From Bacteroidota bacterium (GTDB lineage: Bacteria > Bacteroidota > Bacteroidia > Flavobacteriales > Schleiferiaceae): a DNA stretch of 59,213 nt. The position numbers were made by a program, and so were the translations under genes. The stretch is from contig PZPB01000009.1 of assembly GCA_003045865.1 (NCBI GenBank), forward strand, positions 1 through 59,213, written 5' to 3'. Below, in pieces: positions 1-7,384 of the stretch. The stretch's first letter is position 1. Every line of letters begins with the position of its first letter. The notes beneath the pieces are model-generated. The model ran no database searches. It was not told the origin of the DNA and saw nothing but the letters and a program-made list of their open reading frames with translations.

Positions 1-50
1 GCTTTACTGTAGAAACTAAAAAATTGAAATGGGTGTTTTTGCGTGGACTC

Positions 51-59
51 CCGTTAGCA
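51..59 (+). repeat. Right end of a preceding attC-like site (cassette boundary)
   Basis: The bases CCGTTAGCA here match the 3' ends of the two inverted-repeat elements further on (CCGTTGGCA at 1413-1421 and CCGTTGTAG at 2518-2526). It sits 29 bases before the first gene. It is read as the trailing edge of an upstream attC-like element whose 5' half lies outside or at the edge of the window; the left arm is not visible, so this is inference from position and similarity. Confidence 0.35.
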
Positions 60-87
60 AACATTTAACTAACTAAACCATACAATT

Positions 88-1278
88 ATGAAACAATTAC
101 TTTTTGCACTAATTATAATTTCAATAGTAACTGGTTGCAAAACTGAAAAACAAGAAAGCAAAGTAGTAATTAATGAATTACCGCTTAAAACTTACTTCCA
201 AAACAGCCACCTTCCTGCTGTGATTATGGGTTATAGTACTAGAGAAGGCAAAATGGACTGGTATGCTTTTGGACCATCCGTTTGGGGTGGAAAAGACACA
301 ATTAATGAAAATAACATATTTAGAATTTTTTCAATGACAAAGGCTATAGGCTCTGTGGCCGCATTACAACTTGTGGAAAAAGGTTTAATTGGTCTAGATG
401 ACCCATTAGATAAATTAATGCCGGAAATGACATCTATTCCTATACTTACCGCGGAAGGACAACTTGTTAAAGCCAATAAAACAATTACTTTAAGAAACTT
501 ATTAACCCACACTGCCGGATTTGGATATGATTTCTTGGATAATCGCCTTCAAAAATTTGATAAAACGGGATGGGAATATGATGATTTACCGAGATTGTTT
601 GAAGCTGGCGAAAAATGGCAATACGGCACAAATTTAGATTGGGTTGGAAAAGTTATCGAAAAAGTAAGTGGTGAAAACCTCGAAACTTACTTAAGAAAGA
701 ATATTACTGGACCTTTAAAAATGAATAGCACATGGTTCAATGTGCCAGAAAATTTAAAAAATAAGATTGTATCGTGGGGAGTTAAAGATTCAATAGGTTT
801 TAATGAATATCCACGACTTCCTGCTGAAAAAGTGACTGAATTTAGCGCAGGTGGTGGTTTATTTAGTTCCCCAAAGGATTATATGACCTTCTTAAAATGC
901 ATTATGAATAATGGAAAGTATGATGGAGGGGAAATTCTAAAAATTGAATCTATCGAATCGATGTTCAATAATCAACTGCAGAATGGATTAATGATAAGTT
1001 TTAATGCAACTGAAGGTGGCATGGTTGATACATCGGGCGAATTCCCCGATAATTCTGATGTTCATTCATTGTCATGGGCCATTGAAAATAGTAAAGACGA
1101 GACGGTAAGAACTAAAGGTTCTGCCTATTGGGCCGGAATCGCTAATTCTTATTACACATTAGATAAAGACAAAGGAATTGCAATAGTTTATTTTACGCAG
1201 TTTCTTCCTTTCAATGATAAAGTATCCTATGATTTTTATCGTCTTTTCGAAAAGGAAGTCTATAATAGCTTAAATTAA
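88..1278 (+). CDS. Serine hydrolase, beta-lactamase class C / esterase family, lipoprotein
   Basis: A 396-residue protein with a lipoprotein signal ending in the lipobox IVTGC (Cys17), so it should be anchored in the envelope. The penicillin-binding-like fold is shown by the SxxK nucleophile motif SMTK at residues 82-85 and by the LLTHTAGFGY segment typical of class C beta-lactamase-like esterases. A Tyr in WQYGTN is the likely second catalytic residue. Such proteins hydrolyse esters or beta-lactams; the substrate cannot be told. The gene is AT-rich compared with genes after 4.4 kb, stands alone, and is flanked by attC-like repeats, which suggests an acquired gene cassette. The ATG follows an A-rich leader; no strong promoter is evident, as is usual for cassette genes. 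Confidence 0.85.
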   Translation: MKQLLFALIIISIVTGCKTEKQESKVVINELPLKTYFQNSHLPAVIMGYSTREGKMDWYAFGPSVWGGKDTINENNIFRIFSMTKAIGSVAALQLVEKGLIGLDDPLDKLMPEMTSIPILTAEGQLVKANKTITLRNLLTHTAGFGYDFLDNRLQKFDKTGWEYDDLPRLFEAGEKWQYGTNLDWVGKVIEKVSGENLETYLRKNITGPLKMNSTWFNVPENLKNKIVSWGVKDSIGFNEYPRLPAEKVTEFSAGGGLFSSPKDYMTFLKCIMNNGKYDGGEILKIESIESMFNNQLQNGLMISFNATEGGMVDTSGEFPDNSDVHSLSWAIENSKDETVRTKGSAYWAGIANSYYTLDKDKGIAIVYFTQFLPFNDKVSYDFYRLFEKEVYNSLN

Positions 1279-1290
1279 AAAATAACGATT

Positions 1291-1421
1291 TGCCAACAAT
1301 GGCTATAAGTAATTGCTTGTTCTCGCCTACTTCTGAAAATCCTCGCGGATTTTCAATTTGGTGTGTACTTGTAAAGTTAAGTGTTAAACCACGCAACTAC
1401 TCATAGCCGAGACCGTTGGCA
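1291..1421 (+). repeat. attC-like imperfect inverted repeat after cassette gene 1
   Basis: Outer arms TGCCAAC (1291-1297) and GTTGGCA (1415-1421) pair perfectly. After unpaired AAT on the left and GAGACC on the right, inner arms 1302-1316 and 1393-1407 pair at 13 of 15 positions; the two mismatches become G-T wobbles on the bottom strand. A further 9-bp hairpin (1334-1342 with 1347-1355) sits in the loop. Two-box arms with asymmetric unpaired bases and AAC/GTT outer triplets are the hallmark of integron attC sites, but the outer boxes do not fit the strict RYYYAAC/GTTRRRY consensus. Confidence 0.6.
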
Positions 1422-1458
1422 GTAATGTAAAAAACCGAAACCAAATAAATATTAATAA

Positions 1459-2367
1459 ATGAAACTAACCAAAATGAATATTTCAAAACCAATAAATCTT
1501 CTATTATCGACAATAATATTACTAATTTTCAGTAATAGTTCATTTGGTCAAAAATTAGAGCCTAAAGAAAGAATAACAGAACCAGACCATACAATATCTT
1601 CCCAATTAATGGGGAAAGATTATCAATTGTACATATCATTCCCTAAAAGCTATTCAACCAAAGACACTATTTCATATCCAGTTTTATATGTTTTGGATGG
1701 CAGATATGCCTTTCCTTTAATCAAAGGAACAAAAGACGCATTGGAATTAGGGAACGAGATAGAGGATGTAATAATTGTAGGAATTGGCTCGGGATTGAAC
1801 CTTCCAAGTTGGTTTATAAACAGAACCTATGAATATACAACCTCTATTGATACGACTTCTGATAGGAATATGGAAAAACAATTTGGTTTTCCAGCAGGAG
1901 CTTTAAAATCTGGAGGAGCAGATGAGTTTCTAAAATCTATTAAAACCGAAATAATACCATTTGTTGACAAACATTATAAAACCAATTCTGATAGAGGAAT
2001 TGCAGGACACTCACTTGGAGGCTTATTTTCAGCTTATTGTTTGATAAATTCTGACGGTTATTTTACACGATTTGGTATAAGTAGTCCTTCACTTTGGTGG
2101 GACAAAGAGAAGTTATTGAATAAAGCAGTTTCTCAATTCACTACAAACGAATCTTTTGATATTCCAGCAACTAAAGTATTTATTTCTGTTGGTGAAAATG
2201 AAGGAACAATGATGGTTCCTGTAATGGAAAAGTTAAGATTAACTCTTGAAAATGCTGATTATGAAAACATAAATTTAAACTGGCAAATATTTGATGGTGA
2301 ATCACACCTTTCAGTATGGCCAGCTAGTATAAGTAAAACTATTACTACTTTGTACGGTAATAAATGA
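1459..2367 (+). CDS. Alpha/beta hydrolase, putative esterase (esterase D / IroE-like family), exported
   Basis: A 302-residue protein with an N-terminal signal sequence ending near FSNSSFGQ (residue about 31). The nucleophile elbow GHSLGG at residues 183-188 puts the catalytic Ser at 185; the C-terminal GESHLSVWP supplies a likely catalytic His. The layout fits the COG2819-type esterases that include enterobactin-ester hydrolases. An in-frame second ATG at 1474 could also serve as start and would give a more typical signal peptide. It is AT-rich, monocistronic and bracketed by two attC-like repeats, the second candidate cassette. Natural substrate is not predictable. Confidence 0.82.
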   Translation: MKLTKMNISKPINLLLSTIILLIFSNSSFGQKLEPKERITEPDHTISSQLMGKDYQLYISFPKSYSTKDTISYPVLYVLDGRYAFPLIKGTKDALELGNEIEDVIIVGIGSGLNLPSWFINRTYEYTTSIDTTSDRNMEKQFGFPAGALKSGGADEFLKSIKTEIIPFVDKHYKTNSDRGIAGHSLGGLFSAYCLINSDGYFTRFGISSPSLWWDKEKLLNKAVSQFTTNESFDIPATKVFISVGENEGTMMVPVMEKLRLTLENADYENINLNWQIFDGESHLSVWPASISKTITTLYGNK

Positions 2368-2391
2368 ATTGTAAATTGAATAAAAAACACT

Positions 2392-2528
2392 ACCGCAACA
2401 ATGCATAAGCACAAAACGGCTAATGATGCTGACGGCTTCGTTCGTTCGTTTTTTGGTAAAGCATATATTTTAGATATTTACCAAACAGAGCGATAAGCCG
2501 TTCAGTGCTTATGCGAACCGTTGTAGGT
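2392..2528 (+). repeat. attC-like imperfect inverted repeat after cassette gene 2
   Basis: Same plan as the element at 1291-1421. Outer CAAC (2396-2399) pairs with GTTG (2520-2523), with ACC/GGT beyond. Unpaired AAT faces GAACC. The inner arm GCATAAGCAC (2403-2412) pairs perfectly with 2505-2514, AACGGCT (2415-2421) with AGCCGTT (2496-2502), and a distal 9-bp stem joins 2452-2460 to 2477-2485. The shared bases are ACAAT on the left and ACCGTTG on the right, while the inner stem sequences differ from the first element, as expected for attC sites conserved in structure rather than sequence. Confidence 0.6.
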
Positions 2529-2580
2529 TATTCAAAAACTACTTGCCGATCACATTTCAACAATAATGACATTCAAATAT

Positions 2581-2762
2581 TCTTGTCTGTAATATTTTAA
2601 CATCAAACCCTCTTGACTATCATTTTTTAAGATTTTTGATACTCAAATGGTTTTGACAACCACACATGTGCATCTACCTTCTTTGATTATCATTTTTAAA
2701 AACATATTAACACCTAGTGTCTTTGACTGGAATATTTTTAAGTATTTTTACATCAAAATAGG
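2581..2762 (+). repeat. Degenerate direct repeats upstream of the Fic gene
   Basis: Five AT-rich units begin with TCTTG or TTTTGA/TCTTTGA at 2581, 2611, 2651, 2680 and 2720. Units 2 and 4 share TTGAYTATCATTTTT; units 1 and 5 share ATATTTT and ACATCAAA. Unit lengths run from about 29 to 43 bases. They end just before the Fic start codon at 2768, so they may be regulatory; they could equally be eroded low-complexity sequence. Confidence 0.3.
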
Positions 2763-2767
2763 CGTCT

Positions 2768-3883
2768 ATGGATTTTGACAATGCAATACAATATCACTAC
2801 GAAAAATTTCCTCCTTCAAAACTTGATTTTGGTCTAATAGTAAACCCTCTGATTAAAGCTACAGATGCTTTAGCTAGGTATGACCAAATGCTAAAGAACA
2901 TGCACAATTGTGAAATATTACTAGCTCCATTAAGAAATCAAGAGGCTGTAATTTCATCACGAATGGAAGGTACAATAAGCACAATGGATGAAATACTAAA
3001 ATTCGAAGCCGATAGTGAAGATGATACAGAGCTAGCTAAGAATGTCAGGTCTGAAGTTTTTGAGACAATATTATATCAAAGAGCTTTAATAAATGCTCAG
3101 AAGGCAATGATGGATGGGTATCCTCTATCACAACATTTAATTAAAACCATCCATCAACAATTGCTTTCATTTGGAAGGGGTGCTCAAAAGTCTCCAGGTC
3201 AATTCAAAGTTGAACAGAATTATCTAGCTGATAAGATAAAACAGAAAGTTTTATTTGTTCCTATAAGTCCTGAAAAATTAAATGATGGATTAGAAAAACT
3301 ATTTGAGTACATAAATAAGAGTAATGACCCAATATTAATTACGACAGCTTTAATGCATCTGGAATTTGAAGCACTACACCCTTTTCAAGATGGTAATGGG
3401 AGAATCGGAAGAATGTTAATAACCCTATTGCTTTGGTCTACAAAAACAATTTCAGAACCTCATTTTTATATAAGTGGATATATGGAAGAAAATAAAGATG
3501 AGTATATCGATACTATGAGAAATGTTTCAGAAAATAATGATTGGGAAAAATGGTGTGTTTTCTTTTTAAATGCTGTTGAAAAACAAGCAATAAAAAATCT
3601 AGAAATAGCAGAAAACATTAAAAACTTATACGAAGATATGAAACACATCTTTTCTGACACCTTGTCTTCAAAATGGAGTGTTAATGCTCTTGATTATATT
3701 TTTACCAACCCAATATTCAGAAACAATCGATTTACCTCAAAAAGTGGAATTCCGGGACCTACAGCGGCAAGATTCACTCGGATGTTACTAGAAAAAGAAC
3801 TTATTAGAACTTTGGAAGAAGCATCTGGGAGAAGACCTGCTCTGTATGCTTTTGAACCATTATTAAAATTAGTAAGAGTATAA
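2768..3883 (+). CDS. Fic family protein (class II, self-inhibited AMP-transferase)
   Basis: A 371-residue cytoplasmic protein. The Fic core motif HPFQDGNGRIGR starts at His204, the catalytic His that activates target Ser/Thr/Tyr hydroxyls for AMP transfer. The N-terminal SSRMEGT at 63-69 fits the inhibitory-helix motif [S/T]xxxE[G/N] (Ser63...Glu67-Gly68), placing it in class II, where the inhibitory helix is in the same chain. The C-terminal 90 residues resemble a winged-helix module often found on such proteins. Length is usual for this class. It stands alone, is AT-rich, and its stop codon lies about 4 bases from the 3' end of a group II intron remnant on the other strand. Targets are unknown; no antitoxin-like partner is next to it. 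Confidence 0.88.
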   Translation: MDFDNAIQYHYEKFPPSKLDFGLIVNPLIKATDALARYDQMLKNMHNCEILLAPLRNQEAVISSRMEGTISTMDEILKFEADSEDDTELAKNVRSEVFETILYQRALINAQKAMMDGYPLSQHLIKTIHQQLLSFGRGAQKSPGQFKVEQNYLADKIKQKVLFVPISPEKLNDGLEKLFEYINKSNDPILITTALMHLEFEALHPFQDGNGRIGRMLITLLLWSTKTISEPHFYISGYMEENKDEYIDTMRNVSENNDWEKWCVFFLNAVEKQAIKNLEIAENIKNLYEDMKHIFSDTLSSKWSVNALDYIFTNPIFRNNRFTSKSGIPGPTAARFTRMLLEKELIRTLEEASGRRPALYAFEPLLKLVRV

Positions 3884-3886
3884 AAA

Positions 3887-4262
3887 GTCGAGTAGGTAAA
3901 GGGGAGTCTCACCCCTAAACCTCTCACAGAACCGTTCGTGACAGTCTCCCGTCATACGGCTCTTCAAAGTTAGACCCTAAGGATTAAACCCATATTGCCA
4001 ATATATGAATAGGTTTGGATAATGCTTTTTCACATCTCGCAACCAATCCCACGCCAGCTTTCTGGGCTTTCTTCGGAACCTCCGATACCTGTTTAGCAAC
4101 CATTTCAACAGCCGTAATTTCAGAAGACGCATCGCCCGTTTAAGGCCTGTTAGATTAAACCATCCACAGTAATTTATCCAACCCCGTAGTTTTGGAGCCA
4201 GCATAATTGCTAGGTCTTGAATGGTCAAATGAACCATGCGATGCACCTTCATGCCGCTTTTA
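3887..4262 (-). mobile_element. Group II intron remnant: 3' part of maturase ORF plus domains V and VI
   Basis: On the minus strand the maturase fragment is followed by a 34-nt domain V at 3962-3929, starting GAGCCGTATGA and closing with CGAACGGTTC and carrying the AGC catalytic triad. A domain VI hairpin follows (3928-3888), ending CCTACTCGAC next to the Fic stop. The reverse-transcriptase part and domains I-III are missing: a stop codon stands just upstream of 4252 and nothing intron-like is seen beyond about 4262. The element is therefore 5'-truncated and cannot move on its own. Confidence 0.8.
3977..4252 (-). pseudogene. Group II intron reverse transcriptase/maturase, C-terminal fragment
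   Basis: The 91 residues contain LAPKLRGWINYCGWF followed by a Lys/Arg-rich stretch and end in WQYGFNP. This is the maturase (domain X/GIIM) end of group II intron RTs, whose intact proteins have roughly 400-600 residues. No YADD catalytic motif or RT fingers/palm domain precedes it, so it is a truncated relic; the in-frame ATG at 4252 is probably a fortuitous internal Met. Domain V lies directly downstream, as in intact introns. Confidence 0.82.
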
Positions 4263-4385
4263 TTTTATTTTGGACGGGGGTGATCATCAAGCTATCTGTT
4301 TGTTACCAGCTTTTGCGGTGATATATTTCTTTAAAGGACAAGAAAAGTGAGATGCGAAAAATTGCCCTTCGTGAAATCTAAAAAA

Positions 4386-5042
4386 CTAAAGCAAGGCCTT
4401 CAGCTCCTTAAAATCTCTAATTATAAGATCCGCTTTTTCTAAAGTCTGCCCCACCGCTAGCGGGTTACGGTAGCCCACCACGAAAATTCCGGCTGCTTTT
4501 GCCGCATGTACGCCATTGTCGGAATCTTCTATAACCAAACAATTCTCTCGCGGAGTATTTCCCAAAAGCGCGGCCTTTTCAAAAATTTCCGGGTCGGGTT
4601 TCGAACGGGCTAAATCAGCACCACTAATCTTGGCCGTGAAATATTGGTCTAAATTAAAGCGCTTAAACACCCGTTCAATATTCACCATGGCCGATGAAGA
4701 AGCCAACACCAGTGTCTTACCCATCTTATGAAAATGCTTGATAAGCTCTTCTACCCCATCCACTAAATGTAAATTAGGATCATTTTCAAAAAGGTTGACA
4801 TAAACTTTTCGCTTGCGCAGAACCAAGTCTGACGGATCTTCCTTTAAACCGAAATGCGCCACCAGCTTTTCAAAGGCATTAATGGTGGAAGATCCCGTTA
4901 AAGACTGATATAGTTCATCCGACACCTCTAAACCCAGAGAAATAAAAGTCTGGTAATAAGCTTTGCGATGTAGCAGTTCGGAGTCGATAATTACCCCGTC
5001 CATATCGAACAAAATGCATTTTATGTCTTTGCCAACTTTCAA
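4386..5042 (-). CDS. HAD-superfamily phosphatase, beta-phosphoglucomutase-like subfamily
   Basis: A 218-residue cytoplasmic enzyme. Motif I FDMDGVI gives nucleophile Asp13 and acid/base Asp15. Motif II is LASSSA, motif III the Lys in RSKPDPEIF, and motif IV IEDSDNGV. A four-helix cap between motif I and II fits the subfamily I cap (sugar-phosphate phosphatases and phosphomutases). It hydrolyses or isomerises a small phosphorylated metabolite; which one cannot be read. Its start ATG overlaps the stop of the TruA-like gene by 4 bases (ATGA), so the two are co-transcribed and translationally coupled. Confidence 0.88.
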   Translation of the reverse strand: MKVGKDIKCILFDMDGVIIDSELLHRKAYYQTFISLGLEVSDELYQSLTGSSTINAFEKLVAHFGLKEDPSDLVLRKRKVYVNLFENDPNLHLVDGVEELIKHFHKMGKTLVLASSSAMVNIERVFKRFNLDQYFTAKISGADLARSKPDPEIFEKAALLGNTPRENCLVIEDSDNGVHAAKAAGIFVVGYRNPLAVGQTLEKADLIIRDFKELKALL

Positions 5043-5818
5043 GCGAAGTCTACTTTATGCAGCACCAATCCCGAGGATGGCGCAATGTTTCTAATCTGCA
5101 TCCCTTCAAAATCTTGCAGGGTTTGCGCCAAGTCTTCGAGCGACCATTCGCCTTTACCCACATTTACCAAAGCACCCATCATTAAACGCACTTGGTAACG
5201 CATAAAACCTTTGGCTTTCACCTTAAATACATAAGCATCTTTGGGGGTGAAATCACCTCTAAACTTAGTATTCGGCTGAATACTCGCAGCCAAAATCTCC
5301 CTTTCAAAATTCGTATCCGCCGAAGGCTTACTTACATAACGTTTGAAATTATGATGCCCTTCAAAGAGCTTTACTGCGGCCTGCATTTTCATAATGTCTA
5401 GCTCCGCACCAAAATCTCGTATAAAAGGCGCAATGTAAGGGTGCGACTTCTCCCCCGAGGAAAAATAATAATGGTATTCCTTAGCACTTACATCTTGGAT
5501 AATATTGAAATCGGCGCTTACCGCTTGCGCAGATTTGGCCCGAATATCAGAAGGGAGATTGGCATTTAAATCCCGCACAAGCTCTTCGGCCTCTATCTCT
5601 TCCATGCTAAAAAGCTCGAAAGCATAATCGTCGGCCGAAACCTTCGCATCCGTTCTGCCGCAACCCAGTGTGCGATAGCTGGCATGCTGAAAAATAAAGT
5701 CGCAGGTCTTATCAATCATCCCGTGCACAGAACGATATTTCTCCTGTTTTTGCCAACCATGGTAACGGAACCCGAGGAACTCGATACGAATAAGATAAAA
5801 GTGGGTCCAGTTTGCCAA
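5039..5818 (-). CDS. truA: tRNA pseudouridine synthase TruA family
   Basis: A 259-residue protein with the TruA signature GCGRTDAKVSA, in which Asp57 is the catalytic aspartate that attacks uridine C6. The N-terminal YHGWQKQ and the KEYHYYF strand are also typical. TruA isomerises U38-40 in the tRNA anticodon arm. The sequence is more divergent than a textbook TruA (RTDAKVSA in place of RTDKGVSA), so a paralogue with a narrower target is possible. First gene of a two-gene operon with the HAD phosphatase. Its upstream region is shared with the divergent FAD monooxygenase whose start lies 49 bases away. Confidence 0.8.
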   Translation of the reverse strand: MANWTHFYLIRIEFLGFRYHGWQKQEKYRSVHGMIDKTCDFIFQHASYRTLGCGRTDAKVSADDYAFELFSMEEIEAEELVRDLNANLPSDIRAKSAQAVSADFNIIQDVSAKEYHYYFSSGEKSHPYIAPFIRDFGAELDIMKMQAAVKLFEGHHNFKRYVSKPSADTNFEREILAASIQPNTKFRGDFTPKDAYVFKVKAKGFMRYQVRLMMGALVNVGKGEWSLEDLAQTLQDFEGMQIRNIAPSSGLVLHKVDFA

Positions 5819-5866
5819 GATTTGGGAACAATTAGTAAATACTTCGCCAAAACTAAGGGATTAATA

Positions 5867-7384
5867 ATGTATAATTGGGCCGCTATTGGAGCAAAATGCC
5901 GCCCATTGGAAAAAACGGATACAAAAGAAGATAATAGATTCATCGCTTGCGCGGAATGCCAAGGCCGTGGCAAAAAAAGTAGACGCGTCCGCAAAAAGGC
6001 GCGCCTGCAGTACCAAAGGGAATTAGCCGAGTTTGAAAAGAACCCACACTCAGGAAAAGCTCCAGAAGCTCCTAAAGGGCATCTTTACCCTTGTCCAAAT
6101 TGTCAGGGAACCGGATTAATATCTTCCAGCAAGTTTCCCCCAGCCGACAGCGAAAACTACCCCGAGCTAGCTATAGTTGGCGGAGGCATTGGCGGCGTAG
6201 CGCTTGCTGTTGCCTGTTTACACCGCGGCATTCCTTTCACCCTTTACGAACGCGACCAAAGTTTCGACCAACGCTCGCAAGGCTACGGCCTTACCCTACA
6301 GCAGGCCAGTAAAGCTATGGCCGGCTTGGGTTTACAAAGTTTAGAGGAGGGCATCATCTCCACCCGACACGTCGTACACAATACTGCAGGAAAAATTTTA
6401 GGCGAATGGGGCATGCGCAAATGGCTCGAGGCCGATGCGCAAACTAACCCGCGTCGCACCAATGTACATATTGCCCGGCAGTCTTTACGCTTGGCACTGC
6501 TGCAACAATTGCAGGACAGCGCACAAGTAAAATGGGGACATCAATTTGTGGATTATACTGAAAAGCCCAATGAAAATCTTAACCTCCGCTTTCAAGTAGA
6601 TGGTAAACTAAAAAGCGCTCAAGCCGACCTTATTATTGGCGCCGATGGCATACGCAGCGCAGTACGCAACACAATTATTGGCGAAGAAAAAAGTCCCTTA
6701 AATTATTTAGACTGCATCGTGATTTTAGGCATTTGTCCGCTTTCGGCTCTTTCCGAAGTAGATAGTCCGCTCTTAGATTCAGCCACCGTATTCCAAACCG
6801 CCAATGGTCAGGAACGCATTTACATGATGCCCTTTGATGCCCAATCGATTATGTGGCAGTTAAGCTTTCCTATGAGCGAAAAAGCAGCAAAAGAATTAAG
6901 CAGCAAAGGCCCGCAAGCGCTCAAGGCAGAAGCGCAGTTAAGAACCCAATGGCATAAACCAATTCCGCAAATAATGGCTGCTACTGAGGCTGCACAGATT
7001 TCGGGCTACCCCGTTTACGATCGGCAATTATTGAAACCCGAACTTTTAGAAAAAGCAGGAGCGATTACCCTTATCGGAGATGCGGCCCACCCCATGAGTC
7101 CTTTTAAAGGACAAGGTGCCAATCAGGCACTATTGGATGCTTTAGCTTTAGCGAGGGAAATCAGCAGAGGCTGCAAAGCTGGTTCCGACTGGCGCAATGT
7201 TGGACTACGCGGGCGCGTTTTAAATCCTTTTGAAGCAGAAATGATAGAACGCACCGCCATTAAAGTTACAGATTCGGCCGCTGCGGCTGAGTTTCTTCAT
7301 TCCGATGAAGTGCTTCACGAAGCCGATGCTCCGCGCGGAAAGCATCTGAAGCAAGAAAAGAATAATCTAAATTCTGATTCTTAA
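5867..7384 (+). CDS. FAD-dependent monooxygenase with N-terminal DnaJ-type zinc-finger motifs
   Basis: The start at 5867 (MYNWAAIG) was chosen because longer frames would run into the divergent truA. The 505-residue protein has two CxxCxGxG motifs, CAECQGRG (28-35) and CPNCQGTG (76-83), spaced by a basic helical stretch, as in the zinc-binding region of DnaJ. A class A flavoprotein hydroxylase follows: GGGIGG dinucleotide-binding motif at 105-110, the DG motif IIGADGIRSAVR, and the FAD ribityl-binding LIGDAAHPMSPFKGQG near residue 400. It should hydroxylate an aromatic or similar compound with NAD(P)H and O2. The fusion is unusual; the zinc finger may dock a protein partner. Its stop shares TTAA with the convergent kinase gene. 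Confidence 0.8.
   Translation: MYNWAAIGAKCRPLEKTDTKEDNRFIACAECQGRGKKSRRVRKKARLQYQRELAEFEKNPHSGKAPEAPKGHLYPCPNCQGTGLISSSKFPPADSENYPELAIVGGGIGGVALAVACLHRGIPFTLYERDQSFDQRSQGYGLTLQQASKAMAGLGLQSLEEGIISTRHVVHNTAGKILGEWGMRKWLEADAQTNPRRTNVHIARQSLRLALLQQLQDSAQVKWGHQFVDYTEKPNENLNLRFQVDGKLKSAQADLIIGADGIRSAVRNTIIGEEKSPLNYLDCIVILGICPLSALSEVDSPLLDSATVFQTANGQERIYMMPFDAQSIMWQLSFPMSEKAAKELSSKGPQALKAEAQLRTQWHKPIPQIMAATEAAQISGYPVYDRQLLKPELLEKAGAITLIGDAAHPMSPFKGQGANQALLDALALAREISRGCKAGSDWRNVGLRGRVLNPFEAEMIERTAIKVTDSAAAAEFLHSDEVLHEADAPRGKHLKQEKNNLNSDS

Noticed and set aside
1211-1396. 61-codon minus-strand frame over the first inverted repeat
   Set aside because: It overlaps the end of the hydrolase gene and the attC-like element; no start context or protein-like composition.
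2581-2762. Possible CRISPR array
   Set aside because: Units differ in length (29-43) and sequence; there are no identical repeats, no uniform spacers and no cas genes.
5684-5866. N-terminal extension of the FAD monooxygenase
   Set aside because: It would overlap the divergent truA gene for 135 bases; the extra residues are the antisense of truA.
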